Shown here: positions 56,361-64,000 of the stretch, one piece after another
Layout of the letters: each line of letters starts with the position of its first letter
Position numbering within the stretch: the first letter of the stretch is position 1
Assembly: GCA_001931905.2 (NCBI GenBank)
Contig: MSJI02000728.1
Location: forward strand, 1-64,000
Direction: 5' to 3'
Origin: Cladosporium sp. IMV 00045
Lineage: Eukaryota; Ascomycota; Dothideomycetes; Cladosporiales; Cladosporiaceae
Length of the DNA stretch: 64,000 nucleotides
Position numbers and translations under genes: made by a program
The notes under the pieces: generated by a model
Database searches by the model: none
The model's input: only the letters and a program-made list of their open reading frames with translations
What the model was told of the DNA's origin: nothing

Positions 56361-58365
56361 ATGTCAATCACTTCAGGTATGTTCTAGCTCATAAGTCCTG
56401 TCATCACTTCCCATGAGCATCCTCTAGCATCAAAGCAACAATCCACAACATCCCAATGCATCCAACACCCCCGATCCTGACTACAAACCAACTCCTCAAA
56501 ACCACCAAGAAGAACAACCCGATCACTAACCTCTCTTTACAGAAGCAATCTGGGCCGCCGGCCCCACCACCCTCCGCGGCGCCCCTACCCCCCTCTCCTC
56601 CGACAGCAAAGGCGAGCGGATCACCTACGCCTCGAACAAATCCATCTTCGTGCGGTCGATCGACAACCCGTCCATCTCGAAGCAATACACGGCTCACACC
56701 GCCCAAACCTCCGTGGCGCGCTTCAGCCCGAGCGGCTTCTACATCGCCTCGGGCGACGTGACGGGCAGCGTGCGCGTGTGGGACAGCCTGGGGGCCGAGA
56801 ACACCAAGGGCGAGTACCACATCATTGCCGGGAGGATTAACGATATTGCGTGGGACGGGGACAGCCAGCGGATCATCGCCGTGGGCGACGGCAAAGAGCG
56901 TTTCGGACACTGTATTACCGCCGATTCAGGCAATTCGGTCGGCGAGATTAGCGGACATGCGAGCCAGATCAACTGCGTGAGCGTGAGGCAGCAGAGGCCT
57001 TTGCGGGCCGCAACGGGGTCGGACGATACGAGTTTGGTGTTTTTACACGGCGCGCCGTTTAAATTCAACACGAGCGTGAGGGGGAAGCACGACAAGTTCA
57101 TCTACGGCACGCAGTTTAGCCCGGATGGCGGGGCTTTGGTGACGGTGGGAGCTGATAGGAGGATTTGGATTTACGACGGGAAGACGGGCGAGGCGGTGAA
57201 GCAGATCGGGGAGGGAGAGCATAAGGGGTCTATTTTCGGCGTGGCGTGGGCGCCCGATAGCAAGAGACTGGTCACTTGCTCGGGAGACCAGACGGTCAAG
57301 GTGTGGGAAGTGGAGAGCGGGCAGTGCGTGCAGAGCTGGCGTATGGGCGGCGATGGCGTTTCGGTGCCTGACCAGCAGGTTGGCGTGACATGGCCGGCGG
57401 GCAGGAGTGATGGGTTGATCATCTCGATTGATCTTGAGGGTAACTTGAACTACTTCAACGTCGACAAGGGTGAGGGCCCGGTCAAGGTTGTGCGTGGACA
57501 TCAGAAGGCTATCAACTCTGCTGCTTCTGCGCCCGGAAGTGGAACGCTGTGGACTGGTTCTTCCGAGGGCAGATCGCGCACTTGGGACTTGAAGACCGGA
57601 GCTGCTGAGCTTGTCGACGGCGAGATGCACTCCAACTACGTCTCAGGGGTTGCTGCTGGCAGCGACAGAGTATACACCGTTGGATGGGACGACACCCTGC
57701 GCACCACGGACGCCGCGCAGAAGAGCTTCATCGGCGGCGCCGTCAAGACAGCCGGCCAGCCGAAGAGCGTCACCGCCGCCAAAGCCGGAGGCAAGGAATA
57801 CACCATCGTGGCCTCGACGGCAGGTCTGAACGTCTACTCCGAAGGCCAAGAAGTGAGCAGCCTCCCCTCATCGCCAGCACCGACCTGCGTCGCCGCCACG
57901 GGCGACCTCGTAGCCAGCGGCTCGGACGACAAGAAAGTCCGCATCTACAAGCTCTCCGCCTCGGGCAGTCTCGACGAAATCACCACCCTTTCAGACCCAA
58001 CCTCGCCCGTGTCCGCCCTCTCTTTCTCCCCCGACAGCACACACCTAGCCGCCGGCCTGGCCAACGGCAAAGTCTTCGCCTACGCCGCAGCCGGCAGCGA
58101 GTGGAAATTGGAAACCAACCGCTGGTCAGCGCACACCGCGCGCGTGACGTCTCTGAGCTGGTCGCCGGACGGCAAGAAAGCCGTGTCCGGCAGCCTGGAT
58201 ACGAACGTCTGCGTCTGGAGTCTGGCGGACCCGGGGAAGCGTGTCAAGGCGCTGAATGCGCACAAGGAGGGCGTGGGAGCTGTCGTGTGGGTTGATGAGG
58301 GGAGGGTTGTTAGTTGTGGTGCTGATGCTGCGGTTAAGGTTTGGAAGGTTGAGGGGGTCGCTTAG
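56361..58365 (+). CDS. AIP1: Actin-interacting protein 1 (AIP1), WD40 repeats
   Basis: Promotes cofilin-driven actin filament disassembly at cortical patches. A 16-nt first exon (56361-56376, MSITS) is joined by a 166-nt intron to 56543-58365, giving about 612 residues. The start EAIWAAGPTTLRGAPTPLSS is typical of fungal AIP1. The protein is made of two seven-bladed propellers. WD-type repeats are easy to see, for example VARFSPSGFYIASGDVTGSV, IFGVAWAPDSKRLVTCSGDQ and VTSLSWSPDGKKAVSGSLDT. The end, DEGRVVSCGADAAVKVWKVE, closes the second propeller. Codon use is strongly biased to G and C, consistent with good expression. No frame break. The long first intron and minute first exon are the only structural peculiarity. 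Confidence 0.93.
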
Positions 58366-58543
58366 GTACCTGTAAGGTACCACTAGATAGATGAAAAATA
58401 ACTTGATCTCTGTGGAATGTTCATAGTACTTCTGAGAGTTTCTCAGATTTTGTTCCGTGTTTATGGAAGATGATCTGATTCGTGTTGGCGAGAACCTTTT
58501 GAGGCATACCACCAAATTATAATACAAGCATCGTACAACGTAA

Positions 58544-60324
58544 TCACTCCCCACTCTCACTCCTCACATCATTCAACTCACTCTCACTCCCATCTTCATC
58601 ACTACCACCCTTTTTCTTCCCCTTGCCCTTGCCTTTCTTCCCCTTCACCTTCGCCTCCTTCTCCCTCTTCCTCTCCATCTGCCCTTCCAACCTCTCCCTC
58701 TCCGGCTTGCCCTTCCTAGCCAGTTCCTCCTCCAACCGCCGAAACTCCTCCCCCTCCACATCCATCCCCACCAACGCCTCCAGCAATTTAATCTCCCTCG
58801 CCCAAACGCCCTTATCCTCCGTGCCCTTCCCCTTCTCATCCTTCACAACCTCCCCATCCCCATCCCTAACTTCCAACGGCGTCTCCAGCACGAGCGGCAA
58901 ACCCGCAAACCTCGCCTCATTAACCACATTGTGAAAGGCGCGCAAGCCCAAAAACCCCGTGCCGATATTCGCGTGCAAATCCCGCCCGGAGGCGAAGGGT
59001 GCTTTGCTATCGTTCAAATGCAGGGCGCGCAGGTACTTGAAACCGACGACGCGGTCGAACTCGGCCATTGTGTCTGCGAAGGCTTCGGGGGAGCGTAGAT
59101 CATAGCCTGCGGCGAAGGCGTGGCAGGTGTCGAGGCAGACGCCGACGCGCGTCTTGTCTTCGATCAGGGCGATGGTGTCGCGCAGGTCTTCGAAGGTCGT
59201 GCCGAGCACGTTGCCGCCGGCGGCGGCCATGTTTTCTAGCAGAGTTACGACGGTGGAGGTTGCTTTGTGCGCGCGGTTGAGGTTGCTGGCTAGGTGGGCT
59301 ATGGCCTTGGCTTTGTCGCCGTTGGTCGAGTTGGCCACCCCAGGGTGGAAATTGTACAGTTTGATGCCGAGTCTCTCGCAACGCTGGAGGTCGTCGAGGA
59401 AGGCGTCGTAGGCTTGCGTGGTGCGCGCTGGGTCTGTGTGTGCTAGGTTGACGAGGTAGGAGCCGTGCGGGACGACGTGGGCGTTGGCACTGTAGTTGTG
59501 GTGCTTGCAGTTGGCGTGGAAGTCTTCTGCCTGCGAGGGTTGAAGGGGAGGGTTTGCCCATTTGCGCTGCGATTTGAGGAAGAGAGCGAAGGCGTTGGCG
59601 CCGATGTGGACGCTGTTGAGGGGCGCGTTTTGGACTCCTGAGAGGGTTCAGTTGGTGTCAGTCACATGAGCTGGGATGACTTGTGGGAGATCTTTGGTAT
59701 GGTAGGTAAGGTGTATTTTGATATGCTATAGGACTGCATAGGAGGGAGACACTGACCTCCTGCACTGGATACATGAGCTCCAATGAATAGCTTATGCCCA
59801 ACAGTTCGAGCGGCCAGCGGCATTGCTTCTGCTTCTTTTTCTTCTTTGGTTTTGCGTTTCTTCTTAGTCGGCTGCTCAGCGGCCTTGTCGTCGACGTCTT
59901 CGGCTTCCTTCTTGACTTCTGTGCTCTTCTTCGCGCGTCCCTTCAGTGCTGTCTTGGAAGCGTTTCCATCAACTTCAGCCTCCTCCTCTTTGACCTTAGT
60001 CGTCTTCTTCTGTCTCTTCCTAGGCGTCACGTCTTGCTGTTCCTCGTCCGGCGACTCTTCCTCTTTCACTGCGACCTTGACGTTTCGAGTCCTCGTGCCT
60101 CTCCTCGGAGTCGTGGACGTCTTTGATTCACCACTCTGTGCGTCCGCTGCTTGCTGAGCCGAATTTCTAGTAGTCTTTCTCTTCTTCGCAGGTTGCTTCT
60201 CAGTCTGGACCTCCGTCGTTGAATTCGCCGATGCCACGGTGTCGTCATCCAAAGCCTCTGGCGGAGGAGACAGCTCTGATTCATCTGAGGTGGGTTCCGG
60301 GGCAGCTTTTCGTTTCGCCATCAA
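58544..60324 (-). CDS. APN1: AP endonuclease IV (APN1)
   Basis: Cuts DNA 5' of abasic sites in base-excision repair, in nucleus and mitochondria. Exons 60324-59757 and 59637-58544, intron 119 nt, about 553 residues. The first 180 residues are a Lys/Glu/Arg-rich tail with several NLS-like groups (KKRKTTR, PRKRQKK, KKKRKTKEE). The TIM barrel begins HKLFIGAHVSSAGGVQNAPL, the family start. Metal-binding blocks follow: NFHPGVANSTNG, TLLENMAAAGGNVLGT, VGVCLDTCHAFAAGYD, ALHLNDSKAPFASGRDLHAN and LPLVLETP. A basic C-terminal tail (KGKKGKGKGKKKGG) ends in an acidic Ser/Glu segment. The long N-terminal extension is unlike bacterial Nfo and yeast Apn1, but such extensions are usual in filamentous fungi. 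Frame clean. Confidence 0.93.
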
Positions 60325-60672
60325 GAAGATACCAAAGACTGTTAGATTTACTTGTGTTCCGGGTTTCGAGATGCGATGTTGATGTTAGGGACGCGAGCTG
60401 TTGGAGAAGGCGTAAATTGATGACGCGACTCTGCGCACGGACGACATTGGACATTTTCGCAGAGAGAGCATTCACACGACAAAGCAACCAAACTACATGT
60501 ACATACCTACGTGTTCCGAACATCGATCCAAACTGACAGAGCTCAAAGTAGAGAGAACGATCAAGCTTCATTGCGCGCTAGAACGTCATTAAACAGTAGG
60601 TATAAGAATTAAGAATATATTTGACTCGTATCCCTCAACGACGACCACCATCGACTCGTTGCTCCAACTTTC
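60325..60672. other. Intergenic
   Basis: Promoter of APN1 and 3' end of the transporter gene. Nothing recognised. Confidence 0.45.
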
Positions 60673-61614
60673 TCACATGGGCTTTGGCACACCCCTCTTC
60701 ACACCCGGCTCACCAAGACCAGGAATAACGACCGGCGCGCGCTTCTCCTGCGGCGTCCTACCAATCGGGAAGAACTTGGTAATGACCGTGCCCGGACCAT
60801 ACGCCTCTTCGACAAGGTAGACCGTGACGCGCCACCAAGCCAGCAAGGCAGAGAGCATCCAGAAGTACGACGCGGCCTTGATGCCCATGGTGACGCCGCC
60901 GACCTCGCCATCGCCGGATCCGCACGTCTCACTGCTGCCGCCGTTGTATGCGAATAGACAGCAGGCGATGGTGCTCCCGATTGCGAGAGAGGTGAGGCAG
61001 GCTGTCAGGACGAGATCGCGTGCTGTCGCTGCTAGGGCGCTGGACCAGGTGAAGACGGTTAGGACGACGAACCACGAGGCCAGCTCGGGGAAGTGCGTGT
61101 GCACGGAGTGCGGTTCGAGGGCTCCGGCGGCCTGTTTTATTCGTTAGTGAATTGACTGTGGTTGCGTAGAGGAGTCGATGAGATAGATAGGATTGTCGAC
61201 TTACCACGAAAGCATACAAGATGCCAATCGCGATCCAAAAGCTGCCCCACAAGGTATTTATGACGGTGACGAGGGTATCTCTCGCTTCAAAGCCCTTGAT
61301 ACCAGCGATGAACTGAGCCAGACCTGTATATTCCCCATCTCGTCAGCGATTCCATTCCCCCGAAGGAATTCGATGCCGCGCGATGCAAACCTACCTCCGA
61401 AAACTCCCACAAAAGGGAAGAACAGCGTCGGACTCTCCGAATTCCCCCACCAATTGGCGATGTAGCTGGCGGTGATCCATGTCGAGCCCGCGAAACCGGC
61501 CAGACCGAGCGCGGCGGGGGGTGCGATGGGGCGAAGGAAGATTTGGACGTTAGGCGTCGCCTCGAGCACCTTGTTGCGCTTGTCTTCGTGTCCTGCGTGG
61601 CTTTCGACGGACAT
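60673..61614 (-). CDS. GPR1/FUN34/YaaH family acetate (or ammonium) transporter
   Basis: Six-TM plasma-membrane protein of the AcpA/Ato/SatP family that takes up acetate or exports ammonium. Three exons (61614-61395, 61323-61205, 61131-60673), introns 71 and 73 nt, 265 residues. The family motif NPAPLGL appears here as PIAPPAALGLAGFAGSTW, with the position before PL changed. TM helices are FPFVGVFGGLAQFIAGIKGF, LVTVINTLWGSFWIAIGILY, LASWFVVLTVFTWSSALAAT, DLVLTACLTSLAIGSTIACC and YFWMLSALLAWWRVTVYLVE. The tail has FFPIGRTPQEKRAPVVIPG. The altered motif places it in a divergent fungal branch whose substrate is less certain. Frame and splice phases fit. Confidence 0.87.
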
Positions 61615-63087
61615 TTCGCGTGGCTGGTGGGTTTGGTTTGACTTTGATTTGTAGTCACTGCTGTGAGGCGAAAGGAAGAGATTCTACCAAGTTATTGACG
61701 GTGAGATAGGATGACGTGAACGAAGAGGGAACGCGACAGGGCCCAAAAACCGACTAGGGTGCAGAACGCGCCTAATATAACTACACCTACGGCGATGAAC
61801 GATGAAAAACAACCCACGACTCGCTCGGTGACATCAGGATTAACATCGATCTGAGATTCCGAATCCGCCACACGACCAGCTAGAGTCAACCAGAGAAAGC
61901 AAAAGCCGATAAGGCCGCGGTCCGGCTCTGATTCCGATTCCCGCCTCCATGGAGGTGTGGAGCGGTGATGACAATAAGTCCCCTGATGGTCGGTAGAAAA
62001 GATGGACTTGTGTGAGAAGATGTGAGGGCGTCAGCTGCAAGAAGAGAGGTGGTGATCGATGGATGACGAAAGGGCAGAGCGGGATCTTCAAACGTTCGAA
62101 TGACTTTTCCATCCAACAAGATAGTTCGCAACGAAATGCGAAGGGGCTCTGCATTGAGCGAGTGTATACCGTATCAATCAGCTTTTGATTTGCCATCGAG
62201 AGTATTTATGAGAAACCACTATCATCTGTGACAAACACGTCAACGAGGAAGCATTCCTCTTGACATGTGCTTCTCCAAACGTGATTGAAAGTCCAAAAAG
62301 GCTGTCTCGGAGCAAACTCCACGACACAAGCTTCGACTGGATCGACAACAAGGCTGCCCCTCCACTTTTTCCAGAGGCTTCGAATCGCCCTACGACCTCT
62401 TAGCCTGTCGAAGCGCATCACCAGATTTCAAATCGTCTGCGACACGCTGGACATGTGACCTCGAAGATCGCTTTCTTGCGCGCGAGTAGATTCGAACCGC
62501 GTCGTCGCATCTTTTGCCTGAGTTGAGCATCCTTAGTGCAGACGAAATCGTCATTTATTTTGAGGTATTCGGATTCGGGACTGACAAAAGGGTGGAAAGT
62601 CAAAAAGGAGTTTGCAGTTCATATACTTCGTTTGAATTCGGTATGCAATGTCTAAATCTATCAGCCCCCTCGCTCTTCTGTACAAGCACCAGCAGACGAG
62701 AAGTGGCTTGAGGGGGGTTTTTTTCTTTTTGGTATGTTGTCTGAAGAAAACCAATCAAGGTATGCACCACAAGTGGCGCGATGAAGAAACGAAATAAGAA
62801 GAAGAAAAGCGAACGTGGTGCAAGTCTAGCAACTGCAGCCATGTGTACAAGGTGTGATGCCCCGCGGGAGGAGTTTTTTGGTTCTCGTCCAGAGAAACCG
62901 TCCTCTATTTTGTCCCAACCAAATCCCAAAATCGTGAAAAACGTTCCAGTGATGGGTCTGTTGGTCCCCGGTTCTAAAAGATTGAGAAAAGAAATCGTGC
63001 TTTGTCTCGCGAACTATGCAGAATGCTCTGGACAGTAGTCGAGGAAAGTGTCATGGGGAAGGGGGGAAATGATAAGAAGGACACTTC
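61615..63087. other. Intergenic, about 1.5 kb
   Basis: No gene recognised on either strand. Short minus frames (for example 62418-62603) lack family resemblance. It contains the transporter promoter and the 3' side of the glucanase gene. Confidence 0.45.
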
Positions 63088-64000
63088 TTACGAAGCGTAA
63101 GTCTTGCCGATAGTGCTCTGCTCGGAGCCAGAGACGAGCTTGCCCTCGCTGGCCATGAAGTAAGCGTAGCCGCCGACCTTCTCCTTCTCGTCCATCCAGG
63201 GCATGACGGTGGTGAGGAACTTGGAGATGTCGTCGTCGGAGCCCTCGGCGGCGAACTCGCTGAGGAAGACCTCCTTCTTGTTCTCGCCCAGGTCGATGGC
63301 GTCGTTGACGTGCTTCTTGAAGTACTCTACGTTGGAAGCGCTGTCGTACCAGTGGATGTTGAGGCAGTCGATGGTGCAGTCGGAGCAGGACTTGAGGAAG
63401 GAAGAGAGCCAGTTCAGGCCCATGTCGCCGCCGCCGTTGGTCACGGACGGGGCGCACAGCTTGGCCTTGCCGGAGAAGGGCTCCATGTAGGTCCTCCAGG
63501 CGTCGGCGGCCTCGTCGGGAGTCAGGTTGGCCTGCTCGCCGAGGTCAGGCTCGTTGAAAGAGAAGAGGTGAGTGGAGCCGTTGTCGATGGCCTCCTTGGC
63601 GTTGTCCTCCCAGTCGTCGGTGAACTCGGACTTGGGGCCCCAGAGGGTGGGGATGAAAGTGACGGAATCCTTGAGGCCGGAGGGGGAGGAGCCCCAGTTG
63701 TAGGCCCAGGAGATGGCAGGGCTCTCAACAAGGCAGTCGGTCATCTTGGCGTCGTTGTAGGCGAGGCCACGCTTGCCCTTACCAGAGGAGCTGCTGCTGC
63801 CGTAGGAAGCAGCGCCAGTGGAAGACGGGGCGGAGCTGGAAGAGCTCTGAGAGCCACCGATGTTGACGTCCACATCGACCTGCTTCTTAGCAGCATAGCG
63901 GCTGAAGGTAGGGGCGGGAGCAGAGAAGCTCTTGGCAGTGGAGGAGGCCTCAGTAGGGGCGGCGGAGGAGTAAGCAGCAGGGGCGGAAGAGGTCTCCTGA
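63088..64000 (-). CDS. GH128-type cell-wall beta-1,3-glucanase, 3' part (cut by window end)
   Basis: The frame is open from the window edge (64000) to the stop at 63088. The visible N-terminal part is a Ser/Ala/Thr-rich linker (about residues 1-75 of the fragment) of the kind that is O-glycosylated in secreted wall proteins. The catalytic domain begins KRGLAYNDAKMTDCLVESPA. FSFNEPDLGEQANLTPDEAA carries the Glu of the acid/base and VFLSEFAAEGSDDD the nucleophile Glu. LNIHWYDSASNVEYFKKHV lies between. The family (Glyco_hydro_cc, including the yeast Asl1 type) acts on beta-1,3-glucan in the cell wall. The signal peptide and possibly more of the linker lie outside the window. Codons are strongly biased, suggesting high expression. 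Confidence 0.88.
   Translation of the reverse strand, partial: QETSSAPAAYSSAAPTEASSTAKSFSAPAPTFSRYAAKKQVDVDVNIGGSQSSSSSAPSSTGAASYGSSSSSGKGKRGLAYNDAKMTDCLVESPAISWAYNWGSSPSGLKDSVTFIPTLWGPKSEFTDDWEDNAKEAIDNGSTHLFSFNEPDLGEQANLTPDEAADAWRTYMEPFSGKAKLCAPSVTNGGGDMGLNWLSSFLKSCSDCTIDCLNIHWYDSASNVEYFKKHVNDAIDLGENKKEVFLSEFAAEGSDDDISKFLTTVMPWMDEKEKVGGYAYFMASEGKLVSGSEQSTIGKTYAS

Noticed and set aside
62480..62530. tRNA-like GGTTCGAATC on the minus strand
   Set aside because: The flanking bases do not form the T-arm or an acceptor stem, and no anticodon arm fits.

Overview
The window is nuclear DNA of a filamentous ascomycete (Pezizomycotina; a Dothideomycete is my guess, not proven). Genes carry short GT-AG introns, mostly 45-90 nt. 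Many encode typical fungal proteins: Zn2Cys6 regulators, a LaeA-like methyltransferase, P450s, an AA9 oxygenase, a GH128 glucanase. Repeats carry a RIP (repeat-induced point mutation) signature, which is specific to filamentous fungi.

Left accessory part, 1-29.7 kb. It opens with a possible secondary-metabolism remnant: the end of a P450, a frameshifted MFS transporter, a LaeA-like methyltransferase and a bZIP factor. Next come DAHP synthase (entry to the shikimate pathway), an ATP-grasp protein with frameshifts and an intact P450. At 13.1-17 kb lies a phenylacrylic/sorbic acid decarboxylation module. It holds a PAD1/UbiX flavin prenyltransferase and, in the opposite direction, an FDC1/UbiD decarboxylase missing about 60 internal residues. 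A flavin-reductase-like gene follows. Beyond it is a Zn2Cys6 regulator gene (17.5-22.9 kb) broken by two DNA transposons. One is a 2,668-bp hAT element whose transposase frame has only TAA/TAG stops. The other is a 508-bp MITE with 8-bp target duplications; a second copy lies at 32.7 kb. CGG-type palindromes occur in front of the regulator, in the PAD1/FDC1 divergent promoter and, as half sites, in front of the reductase, suggesting a regulon whose regulator is now dead. Further right are an FAD oxidoreductase with a frame break, an alcohol dehydrogenase pseudogene, an intact NmrA-like gene and a PGAP4-like glycosyltransferase with a small deletion.

Middle, 29.7-44 kb. Two gene-poor stretches surround the second MITE. 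Then come a PHO89-type phosphate symporter, a small acidic protein, an AA9 lytic polysaccharide monooxygenase, a short-chain dehydrogenase and a possible LURP-one-like relic.

Right part, 44-64 kb, is conserved and compact. A TamA/DAL81 regulator, a DCG1-like racemase and a URE2-like glutathione transferase form a nitrogen-flavoured group. They are followed by an unknown protein, TAF12 with long polyQ tracts, DIM1 rRNA dimethylase, the AIP1 WD40 protein, APN1 endonuclease IV, a GPR1/FUN34/YaaH transporter and the 3' part of a GH128 cell-wall glucanase cut by the window edge.

Frame breaks are concentrated in the left part, while the right-hand genes read cleanly. This looks like a decaying accessory region beside a conserved one, although sequencing indels cannot be excluded without raw reads. 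All splice sites and families were judged by eye.
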